Source: Bufo bufo
Lineage: Eukaryota > Chordata > Amphibia > Anura > Bufonidae
Assembly: GCF_905171765.1 (NCBI RefSeq)
Contig: NC_053389.1
Coordinates: 403,978,645-404,042,644, forward strand
DNA length: 64,000 bases
Direction: 5' to 3'
In this document: piece after piece, positions 43,391 to 53,518 of the stretch
Position numbering within the stretch: position 1 is the stretch's first letter
Layout of the letters: each line of letters opens with the position of its first letter
Position numbers and translations under genes: made by a program
The notes under the pieces: generated by a model
Databases searched by the model: none
Told to the model about the DNA's origin: nothing
Seen by the model: only the letters and a program-made list of their open reading frames with translations

Positions 43391-43842
43391 TTTAACAATT
43401 ACAAAATTGTTAACACTCAAGATATATTAAATCTGGCAATATTTATTAAAAATATTAAAATAAAATACTGCTGACCAATGGTAGATCCAAATAACACATA
43501 ACAGTGTCGACAGTATTTTATAAAAATTTTAAAATATTTCCAGATTTAAAATATCTTGCATGCTAACCATTTTTTTAATTGTTATTTACTCCTTTTATGA
43601 GCTCTGGAGTACAAGAGCCTGGTTGTAGCACTCTAGGAGTCCATACTTGGTGTGAGTGAGCTCCTATTTGAATATTTTGGTTGATTAATCAGAAAATGAT
43701 CTTAAACATTGTACAGAGTAACAAGCAAGCATTTATTCTAGTGTAAAAGGAAAGAATAGAAAGACTGACATAATTGTGTAGAATACTAGAGACTTTGTTC
43801 AGGGAAAGCAGTTTGAGGGAGTGAGGAGCTGGGGCAAAGTGA
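43391..43842. other. Unassigned A/T-rich sequence
   Basis: Contains an inverted pair near 43395-43580 (aaaattgttaacactcaagatat against atatcttgcatgctaacca). No gene recognised. Confidence 0.5.
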
Positions 43843-44334
43843 TTAACCACTTCCCGCATTATTACATACAGTACATGTATGTGAGCGAATGCGGCTCCTT
43901 GCCGCATCCTTACGTGCATCTACTAGCTAGGATCGGGCGGGTGCAGGAGCTGCACCTGCCTGATCCGCAGCACTGGCCCTGCTGTTACTAATAGGCGAGC
44001 CCCTGCTGCATCCACTGACATCGGTGGGTGCGGAGTTACCGGCGGATTAACCCTTTTACGTGCGGCGGTAAGCGCTGACCGCGGCTTGTGTGGGGTATAC
44101 AGAATGAGACGCTGACAGTTCAATTCAGTACAATACAGAATGTATTGTACTGAATTGAAACAGGGATCAAACCCTGAAAAGATGAAGTCCCACAGTGGGA
44201 CAAATATAAAAAGTAAAATAAAGTTTAAAAAAATAGTTTTTTTAATAATAAAAAATAAAAGTTTCAAGTAAAAAAGTTGTCCTTTTTCCAAAATAAAGTA
44301 AAAAAAATTGTAAAAAAATAGGGAAAAAAAGAAA

Positions 44335-46060
44335 AGTAGACATATTACGTATCGCCGTGTCCGTACAGACTGGCTCTATAAAAATATCACATGACCTAAC
44401 CCTCCAGATGAACACTGTCAAAAATGGAAAATAAAAACTGTGCTAAGAAAAAAGATATTTGGTCACCTTACATCACTAAAAGTGCAACACCAAACGATAA
44501 AAAAGGCATATGCCGCCCAAAAATAGTACCAATCTAACAATGACCTCATCCCGCAAAAAATGAGCCCCTACCTAAAATAAATGGCTCTCAGACTATGGAG
44601 ACACTAAAACATGATTTTTTTTGTTTCAAAAATATTAGTGTATAAAACTTTAATAAATAAACAAAGTAGACATATTAGATATTGCCATGTCCATAATGAA
44701 CTGCTCTATAAAAATATCACATGATTTAACCCCTCAGGTGAACACTGTTAAAAAAAAAAAAAATTGTAAAAAAGTGTAATACCAAGCGATCAAAAAGTAA
44801 TACGCACCCCAAAATCATACCAATCAAACCATCATCTCATCCCGCAAAAAATTAGACCCTACTTAGGACAATCACCCAAAAACTAAAAAAACTATGGCTC
44901 TCAGAATATGGAGACACTAAAACATTATTTTCTTTGTTTCAAAAATGCTGGTATTGTGTAAAACTTTAATAAATAAAAAAGTATACATATTACGTATTGT
45001 CGAGTCCATAATCACCTGCTGTATAAAAATATCACATGACCTAACCCCTCAGGTGAATACTGTAAAAAAATATAAATAAAAACGGTGTCAAAAAAGCAAT
45101 TTTTTTGTCACCTTAAATCACAAAAAGTGTAATGCCAAGCGATCAAACATACACACTCCAAAATTGTACCAATAAAGCCATCATATCATCCCGCAAAATA
45201 TGAGACACTACATGTGTCTCAGAATATGGAGACACAAAAAAATCTTTTTTTTTTTTTTTTAAATGCTTTAGGCCTATTGCACACGACCGTATGGCTTTTT
45301 CAGTGTTTTGCGGTCCGTTTTAAACGGATCCGTTGTTCCGTTTTTTGTTTCCGTTGTGTTTCCGTTTCCGTTCCGTTTTTCCGTTCCGTTTTTCCGTATG
45401 GCAAATACAGTATACAGTAATTTCATAGGAAAAATTGGGCTGGGCATAACATTTTCAATAGATGGATCCGCAAAAAACGGAACGGATACGGAAGACATAC
45501 GGATGCACTTCCGTATGCATTCCGTTTTTTTGCGGACCCATAGACTTTAATGGAGCCACGGAACGTGATTTGCGGCCAAATATAGGACATGTTCTATGTT
45601 AAAACGGAACGGAAAAACGGAAAAACGGAAACGGAATGCATACGGAACACATTCCGTTTTTTTTGCGGACCCATTGAAATCAATGGTTCCGTATACGGAC
45701 CGTATACGGACCGCAAAAAACGGCCAGTAAACGGGAAAAAAAAAACGGCCGTGTGAAAGAGGCCTTAATATGTAAAACTGAAACAATCAAAAAAGTAGTC
45801 ATATTTTAGTATTTTCGCGTCCGTAACAACCTGTTTTATAAAAATACCACATGATCTAACCTGTCAGATGAACATTGTAAATAAAAATGGTGCCAAAACA
45901 GCTATTTTTTGTTACCTTACCTCACAAAAAGTGTAATATATAGCAACCAAAAATCATATGTACCCTAAAATAGTACCAACAAAACCGACACCTTATTCCG
46001 TAATTTCCAAAATGGGGTCATTTTTGGGAGTTTCTACTCTAGGGGTCTTCAAATTTGAGA
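44335..46060. repeat. About 310-bp tandem repeat in TTAA element 3
   Basis: Units share 'tatcacatgacctaacccc', 'caggtgaacactgt', 'aaaagtgtaatgccaagcga', 'catcccgcaaaaaatgagac', 'ctcagaatatggagacacta' and 'aacattgttttc'-like tracts. Copies begin near 44340, 44670, 44985 and, beyond the MITE, near 45800. Later units are diverged. Confidence 0.8.
45269..45767. mobile_element. Foldback MITE nested in TTAA element 3
   Basis: Ends taggcctattgcacacgacc and, reversed, taaggcctctttcacacggc. The interior is made of repeated tccgttttt/aaaaacgga and gtatacgg motifs that pair across the element. It is related in style to the MITE at 19231-19499. Confidence 0.85.
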
Positions 46061-46820
46061 TGGCCCTCCAAAAACCATATGGCATTCCTTTCCTTCTGTG
46101 CCCTGCCGTGTGCCCGTACAGCAGTTTACGATCACAAATGGGGTGCTTCAGTAATCTGCAGTATCGGGGTAATACATTTTGAGTTTTGTTTGGCTGTTAA
46201 CCCTTGCTTTGTTACTGGAAAAAATTTATTAAAATGGAAAATCTGCCAAAAAAGTTACATTTTTAAATTACATCTCCATGTTCCTTTAATTCTTGTGGAA
46301 CACCTAAAGGGTTAACAAAGTTTGTAAAATCAGTTTTGAATACCTTAAGGGGGTGTATTTTCTAAAATGGGGTCATTTTTGGGTGGTTTCTATTATGTAA
46401 GCCTCACAAAGTGACTTCAGACCTGAACTGGCCCTTAAAAAGTGGGTTTTGGAAATTTTCAAAACTTTTGGTAAATTTTGTATATTTTTTTTACAAATAA
46501 AATGAAATTTTTTGACTCAATTTTACCACTTTCATGAAGTACAATATGTGAAGAGAAAACATTCTCATAATGGCCCAGCTAAGTATAAGCTTTTAAAAGT
46601 TATTATTAACACATATAGTGATACATGTCAGATTTGCTAAAAATGGCCTGGTCCTAAAGGTAAAAACTAGCTTGGTCTTGAAGGGGCTAATAATAGAGCT
46701 GCTGTAGAACCTCATTCTTTCTCTCCTGCGCTACAAGACCAGTCACCAGCAAGAAAAAAAATATTCATATTTTTTTCTCATTTGAACAGAGAGAGAGAGA
46801 GCAGTTATTATTTTTTTTTC

Positions 46821-47010
46821 CACAGATCCCCCCATAACAGTGCATATCCACAGATCCCCCCCATAACAGTGCGTATCCACAGATCCCCCCATAACAGTAT
46901 ATATCCACAGATCCCCATAACAGTGCGTATCCACAGATCCCCATAACAGTGAGTCATCCACAGACCCCCTCTATAACAGTGTCATCCACAGATCCCCCAT
47001 AAAAGCGTGT
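46821..47010. repeat. About 28-bp minisatellite
   Basis: Seven to eight units of cacagatccccccataacagt plus gcgtatc, spaced 25-30 bases, with length variation in the C run. Confidence 0.9.
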
Positions 47011-47864
47011 CTTACACAGACCACCATTAGTTCAAAACACTCCAAAAGCACACCTTTTGGTTCAAAATATTTTTTTTCTTATTTTCCTCCTCACAGAGGG
47101 TCAGGGGGGAACAGGGAAAATGGTGGCATCTTGGGGAACTGGGGGGCACTAAAAATCACTGGGGCACGGAAATCATGAGGGGCACTGCAGCCCACAGGGG
47201 GTCTTACCCGATTTCAGGCTGTGATCTCATTTTTACAGTGTCGCGCTCCGATTGGTTAGTCTGCATAGACTAACCAATCACAACAATCATCGGCAAGGGA
47301 CCACTCTGATTGGTCCCTTGCCTGCATTACTAGACTCTGCACGAAGGCTGGGAGAAGGAGCCAGTGTCCTGCAACACTGTGAACGCGCATTCAGGGCTGA
47401 GCTCCTCCAAGAGCTAATCCGTCTCTTGTTTTGAAAAAAAAACTGCACATGGTAACGCACTGACGAGAAAGCTACACTAAGGTAAAGTGGAAAACATTTG
47501 TGGTAGTTTTTTTCTTGTAAAACAGAAAATGATAAAATTTTAAAACACAAATGCACATATACTGTAGGGTACACTATACCATTACAGCATAAAAAATGAA
47601 ACGGCAGTTATACTTTAAATTGACTTCCTGGTTGCCTCGTATAGATGAAGCTACAAATCTACGATAAATGTAAACATACACAACTTTTCCACTTGGTCTG
47701 TCACATTTCACAAACCCCCCCACCTCCCGCCAAGTAGCTGGAACACATTTGTTTACACAACAATGAATTTGGTACAAAGCATCTGCATTTCCCAATTTGG
47801 CCCATGGCTTATGTTTCACTGTAAATCTGTGCTCTTGAGTTCATTAAATGTGTTCTATGACACT
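47011..47864. other. Unassigned, with two adjacent hairpins
   Basis: No gene recognised. Two hairpins lie close together: gattggttagtct/agactaaccaatc at 47250-47262 and 47267-47279, and caagggacca/tggtcccttg at about 47293-47319. The shared attggt motif suggests a palindromic element. Confidence 0.6.
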
Positions 47865-48840
47865 TCAATAGGGTGTAATTTTTTTCTCCCTCGCTATATA
47901 TAAAAGCTGCCTGGGATTCTGACCATAAAGCAAATCAAATGAAGAGTACTTTGTAAATGATTGAGGCACCTCATGAATTGCAGACATGAGGTAAGGAATA
48001 AGAAAATCCCAGTTTTTTCCATCTTTATCCACTACTTTCTTTAGCATGGCATTCAATGTTTTATTAAATCTCTCTACCAGATCATCAGTCTGTGGGTGGT
48101 GGATTAATGTATGTAGGTGGGTGACTTTAAACAATATATACAACTTCTCCATGAAACAAGACATGAAGGGTGTGCCCTGGTCTTTAAGCTTTTCTTTTGG
48201 AATTTCCACCCAACTGAACACCTGCACAAACTATATAGTTATGGTTTGGGAAGATATATTACACAACAGTATCACTTCAGGATATCCAGTTGTGTAATCC
48301 ACAATTAGTAAAATATGGTGGCAACCTCAGGCAAATTTTATAACAGGCCCAACTAGATCCACAGCTATTTACTCAAATGTCACTTCATTAATGTGTAGTG
48401 ATACTAAGGGTTTACTATAGTGTGACATAGGAGCTGAAAGCTGGCAATCAGGGCAAAATTCACTCATAATAATATCTTTGTGTACTCTTGGCCAAAAGAA
48501 TCTTTGTAGAATTCTCTCAGTAGCCTTCTCTACTCTCAAATGTCCCTCATAATGTGATCCCATATGAGCAAGATCTAGTACAGTTTGTCTATATACTTTA
48601 GGGACCACTATTTACTCTACAAGATCATCTCCCTTTTTTTTGCCTCCTGGTCCAGTAGGTCTCCTTTTATGGCCATGCAGGGAAAAGAAGGGCTATTGTT
48701 AGATTCAACCAATTTTGTCATAAATGACATTCACATTTTCCCTGGCTCTAACCAGAGTAGCATCTTTTAACTATTTAGCACCAAACTGATCTTTCCTAAT
48801 TTCCAGATAAGGCATATTGTCAGGTACGGGGTCTTCCCTT
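47865..48840 (-). pseudogene. Ty3/Gypsy integrase relic
   Basis: A minus-strand zinc-binding region (YRQTVLDLAHMGSHYEGHLR, then RFFWPRVHKDI and CPDCQ) at 48608-48430, with degraded upstream pol (KDATLVRAREN near 48760). The catalytic core is then reduced to DQGTPFMS and HHPQTDDLVERFNKTLNAM with LIPYLMSAIHEVP down to 47865. The segment between them, with the first catalytic aspartate, is frame-broken. It differs from the Gypsy-1/2 integrases (GHLR and DLVERFN blocks), so it is a different Gypsy lineage. No LTRs were found adjacent to it. Confidence 0.85.
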
Positions 48841-48967
48841 GCTTTGATTGTCTGTAGGAACAACATCACTACTGTCAGAATCCCCAGCTATGACTAAAAA
48901 AGGAATGGTTTCTGTGGTATCAGAAGCCACACCAACGTGTATATACAGTATCAGTATTATGCTCAAG

Positions 48968-49494
48968 TGTCACGGATGGTGTTGCAGAAAACTGGAAGTT
49001 ATAAATAAACATCCGACTGACTTGATCCCAAACTAAGGAACATATGGGTGAGCCCTATAAAACCCCTAGAGCTCTCCCTGACTGCTATGCCCATGCAAAG
49101 ATCTTTATGATAGATAACTGCATGCCCTCGTACCTAGACTGTGTCACACCTGAAAACCCTATAACAGTGAGGGGACACAACCACCGGCTCCCTGCACTCA
49201 ATACGGAGGGAGTCACGGTCACCTAGAATCAAGCCAGCACAGAAACACAAATAAAGGAAAAGACTTATCTGAGGAACCAGCATTTGCAACCTCTAGCAGT
49301 GAACACAATCCAGGAAGTAGTATAAACCGCAAAGTGAGGCAGTATGGGAGGGAATATAAAGGGAGGCAATCAGTGTAAATAGATGACAGCTGGGAGAAGG
49401 AAAAGAGATGACAAAGTAAAACCAAAACAAAGAACATCATGCAACAGGTACAGAAGAACGTCTGCCAGAGCTTCTCAGAGAGCTGGCGGTGACA
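48968..49494 (-). mobile_element. Solo LTR with 5-bp target duplication
   Basis: Starts tgtcacggatggtg and ends ctggcggtgaca (TGTCAC...GTGACA). The 5-mer tcaag flanks both sides (48963-48967 and 49495-49499). Its layout resembles the Gypsy-2 LTR: a gaatataaaggg stretch in the same relative position and the same terminal hexamers, hence the minus orientation by analogy. Confidence 0.88.
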
Positions 49495-49686
49495 TCAAGT
49501 TAACACTTGACACTTCTGTCATCAGATACAGGCTGTGTAGTAGTAATTTTATTTTCTCACAGCTTCCAGAAATGTGAGAAATCTTGCTCCACAATGACTT
49601 TATGCATTAATATTGGCACCAAAGCAACAGTAAAGGTTACTGCCCCAAGCCATTTCTATATGTCTATCCTAGCAGTTATAGTAACT

Positions 49687-50009
49687 AGTAATTAGCGGCA
49701 GGGGTCATATTCGAATTTGCGATATTTCGCGAATATTATGTAGAATAGTGACCAAAACATCAGCCAGGAAGCATAGGAACTGAGAAGTGGTCTGTGGTTA
49801 CCACCTGCAGAACCACTCCTTTATTGGGGGTGTCTTGCTAATTGCCTATAATTTCCACCTGTTGTCTATCCCATTTGCACAACAGCATGTGAAATTGATT
49901 GTCACTCAGTGTTGCTTCCTAAGTGGACAGTTTTATTTCACAGAAGTGTGATTCACTTGGAGTTACATTGTGTTGTTTAAGTGTTCCCTTTATTTTTTTG
50001 AGCAGTGTA
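49687..50009. mobile_element. Fragment of a hAT-like MITE end followed by a Tc1 3' end
   Basis: 49687-49752 copies the left end of the element at 41905 (tagtaattagcggcagggg). From 49753 (gaccaaaacatcagccagga) to 50009 it is the end region of a Tc1-like element: gagaagtggtctgtggt, cacagaagtgtgattc, gttccctttatttttttgag and cagtg next to TA. No transposase remains here. Confidence 0.7.
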
Positions 50010-50799
50010 CAAGTTGAATATACAGAGACAATTGAAAGTTTATATGTGCGATATCACAATGCATATGTTCATCAGTCATCGGGCAATTGGCAACAACATG
50101 ACCAGGCATTTGACTTTACGGCATACGACTAAAGTCTTTACTGAGTACTCTTATAAGCCATAGACCATCCTGGCATAGCTTTCTAGCCTCCACATCCTTG
50201 GCCTTCAGTCTCTTCACTCTTATGAAAAGGTCTATCAGATCTCCCAGTCCCCTTTTCCCTTTAAACAGTCTTAGCAGACAGTCCTGGAGATCTTTGTTAT
50301 GGGGCTAGGGTGCATTGCAGCAGACTCCTCAACAGCTTTGTACTTTTCTGCCATCTACACCAGATGGCAGCCACCTCAGACCAACATTTTTTTTTGAAGT
50401 CCAGTACTATTGTGACCGATTCCAACAAATACTAAACACATTCTCATCGGACCTCATCCTACTCATGATTGAGTTCCTACAAAAATCTATAGAAAAGACA
50501 CAAAAAAAACCATAATTTATATAGAAAACCTATGGTCCAAAATCTAGACAACAGACAAGTGGAAAACCCTGAAGTCCTAGACTAAACTAATCCTTTCTGA
50601 ATACAGGAAACAACTAGAACAAAAAAAAAGGGAATAGTTTAAATGTGATGTTGAGAACTACTCCAAAACTTGTCTACAGATGGTAAGAATCTGCCACTTC
50701 ACAAGAGTTTCCAAAATCAGATTCTGGAAGACCACCTGTTCAGACAGCGACACCTCACAGAGACAACATCCATTCCATTTTTTAGACAGACTGAGACGG
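50010..50799. other. Unassigned sequence
   Basis: No recognised gene or repeat. It may include 5' sequence of the Penelope-like relic that follows. Confidence 0.4.
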
Positions 50800-52227
50800 A
50801 GAAACCCAAGAGGTGAGCAAGGGGTAGAGGCACTGCAATACAGACTGGGTCCCAGGTAAGCAGAACAATCTGATCGTGAACCTCTCATGTCACGTACCGA
50901 AATTGAGGTTTTACAGAAGGACCTTTCCTATACTATAACTATAACAAGAACTATCTAGGTTCTGCAGACTCATTACACATTTTGGACTTAACCCAGTACC
51001 AAGTGAGGCCATTACACAAGAAAAGTCCACCACACCTGAATTATCTACAGGTATATCCAATATGGGACTACATATATTCAGTAATCGACCTTATTGATAG
51101 AGACATACAGGATATTCTCTACCAATATCATCTTTGCAATATTCATATTTGCAATGACCTCAAACCTGAGGCGATACAGGCTTTACTAAACCTTAAGAGA
51201 AATAATGACATTACTATCAAACCGGTGAGCAAGGAGCTATTGTTGTCATGGGCACTACAAAATACAAAGATGAAATTCATCCCCAGCTTACAGATAGTAC
51301 CACATATAAACCCTGAATCAGGATTAAACTTTATCTACTCTTACACATACTGTATCTACAAAATGGCACCATAGACAAGAACACCTACACATACCTTAAC
51401 AATCCACATCTGATATCTCCTGTCTTTTATGTACTTTCTGAAATCCACAAGTCTCTTCAGAACTCCTCCTGGCAAACCTATAGTACCATCTACAGATTCC
51501 ATCTTATCTCCATTTGCCAAATTTGTAGAAAAGGTCCTCATACCCCTAGTTATGCAGACCAAATCCTTCATTTTAGATACAGGCGACTTTCTCAAGAAAC
51601 TCAAATGTGTTCATAAAACATCCACTATCATGCTTATAGTTACATTCAATGTAAATATTTTCTACACTTCCATACACCTTGACAATGGTTTACAGGCTCA
51701 AAATGGCCCTGTCCTATAAATATTCATACATGGCATTCTTTGAAGAAACATTCATCTTTCCTGATCCCACCTTTCACGGCCTACGGCCTACTACTGCACT
51801 CCAGTTGCCATCCTAGGGTTTCAAAAAATTCACTTCCTAGATCAATTTCAAAAGGTCACCCACACCTCCATATAACTCCTTGAGACAGAATAACACAAAT
51901 GCCCTAACCCCACCAATACCACTATATCACAAAAATCCACAAACAGGACACGTTTTATCCATACTTATCACCCCATTGCTCCTAAAATCCAACAAATTGA
52001 GAGATGACACTGGCCATTATTACAGCAATCCAACCTCAATATTCAAGAATTTTGTAAACCTGTCTCAAATATCCCTGCAAAATGAAAGACAACTTGGTTA
52101 GAGCTAAAATGGCAGTCAGATCAGATCTACTTTACAATCTTTTCTCCTACTCCTCAAAAATGGCAGGTGGAAATGTCACACCAAATGGACAAAGTTGTTC
52201 TCTGCCAATATACAAAACATTTCTATT
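50800..52227 (+). pseudogene. Penelope-like element reverse transcriptase, heavily decayed
   Basis: Plus-strand blocks in the order of Penelope-like RTs: ALLNLKRNNDITIKPVSKE (about 51175-51235, cf. the family's N-x-DIVIKPADKGG), PVFYVLSEIHKSLQ (51420-51460, cf. FY-LPKIHK), PPGKPIVPSTDSILSPFAKF (51465-51525), SFILDTGDFLKKLK (51570-51605), VTFNVNIFYTSIH (51640-51680, the first-aspartate motif), and NLVRAKM (52087-52107, cf. the C-terminal NLK--LVRA block). Frame changes and stops occur between blocks. The GIY-YIG endonuclease that normally follows is not seen; an old Tc1 begins at 52228. Family assignment rests on motif order and is fairly secure. Confidence 0.72.
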
Positions 52228-52331
52228 ACATATTAGGGGAGGCTTCTTTCTGGCCACTCAGTCATTAAGCCCAGATTGGTGGAGTGCTACAGTGATGATT
52301 GACCTTCTGGAATTTTCTGCCATCTGCATAT
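52228..52331 (-). pseudogene. Old Tc1-like transposase, internal fragment (left of the L1 insertion)
   Basis: On the minus strand it matches the Tc1 region between the DNA-binding domain and the catalytic core (CSTPPIWA, then EWPERSLP in a decayed frame). It continues the fragment at 56454 once the L1-like insertion is removed, the joint being the duplicated tctgcatat. Confidence 0.65.
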
Positions 52332-52598
52332 TATTATTTTTTTTAATACAAAGTGAAAAACAACACACATTATAATAGAGAAAACAACTAATACAGGATA
52401 GCCATTATGGGCAATAGACAACTACCCTATGAGAGAGAACAGAATCCTGCATAAATTATGGATATCACAATAGATTCAGGATTAATATACAAGAAATAGA
52501 ACTATAGCCTCCCCCCCTCCTCCCAATTGGCTGTCGTCACTACAGCTCTATCAAATGCAGCTATAATTACGGTAATAATCTAAACAGTCACACATGCC

Positions 52599-53518
52599 TG
52601 TGGCGAAACCAACCTCGCCACAGTGTTTTGGAGGTGGCTGTTTGCCAGCCTCCTGCCCCAGGATTATGGCCCATACTAACTTTGAAGGAGAAGACAGACC
52701 GGCTGTTTTGGGCAGGAACTGTTTTGGGCAGGAAAGCCATGCTTGCGGCCGGCCAAATGTGACTTCCATGGAATTCGGGAACCCCTGCTCGGATCTGGGT
52801 GATTTTTGGATATGTTGTTCACCCAGATCAGAGCTATCCATGGATGTATACATTATGGGGATGTGTGGGGTTTTGAGGGGTTTTCTGTGTGTTGGGAAAA
52901 ATGTGTGTTTTCTGTCTGGTAGTGATTAAGTTAGCCCATTACGTTTGGTAATTGTATTTTGTGGATTGCGTCTCAGACAATGCTCATTGTATTTTGTTGA
53001 TTGCGTTACAGACAGAGGGAAGGGGATTTTGTGTACAATTGCTGGGAGGGTTTCAATACTGTAAATGCATGTGATTGGCTAAAATATAAACTGTCACAGT
53101 CTTTTACAAGGGCCCCAGGGGGAGTGTCCCTTGCTAGGAGACCTGCATAAAAGGCTGAAAAATAACCCATTAAAGAGTTCCTGCTTTGCCCCTTTATGAA
53201 GTCTTGGCTCATGTTTGGGGGATGGGATAACTACACTCTTGTGGATTGCTATATCATAATACTCCCCTGAGTATAAGCTCTTGTAAGAGCTTGTTCCTGG
53301 TTCCTGTCTCTGCATTTAGGAGAGGTTCACCCACTGGAGCCTGGAGCCTTGGCGTAGGTCCAGGGTGGGTAGGAGACGGCGAGACCTCCACCAAGCTTCG
53401 GAGGTTCGTGGGGTCTGCAGTGCTGACGGTGTCAAGTGGAGTGCTTGGAGTTCTCTGGAAGTACTAGGAGCATCTATCAATGGAGGTACCCGGTCGGGGT
53501 GCTAGGCGTTCCGTTACA
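52599..53518 (+). mobile_element. 920-bp solo LTR (ERV- or LTR-retrotransposon type) in the L1-like ORF2
   Basis: Starts tgtggcgaaaccaacctc and ends ggcgttccgttaca. The first 24 bases form a hairpin (tgtggcga/tcgccaca). The flanks atgcc (52594-52598) and atgct (53519-53523) agree in four of five bases. On the plus strand gcataaaagg (about 53146) is a TATA box and attaaa (about 53169) a polyadenylation signal 25 bases later, giving a U3 of about 550 and a U5 of about 330 bases. No internal retroviral sequence. Family not determined. Confidence 0.8.

Larger units (their letters stand above)
43847..46686. mobile_element. TTAA element 3
   Basis: Left flank TTAA at 43843-43846 followed by ccacttcccgc; right end cttgaagggg followed by ctaa (one base off TTAA). 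The right end 'ggcctggtcctaaagg' matches the style of element 2 ('ggcctggtctttagggg'). Inside are roughly 300-bp A/T-rich repeats and a MITE (45269-45767). No transposase. It probably belongs to the same broad TTAA superfamily as elements 1 and 2 but a different subfamily. Confidence 0.7.

Noticed and set aside
46821..47010. CRISPR-like repeat array
   Set aside because: Units abut without unique spacers and vary in length: a simple minisatellite in a eukaryotic context.
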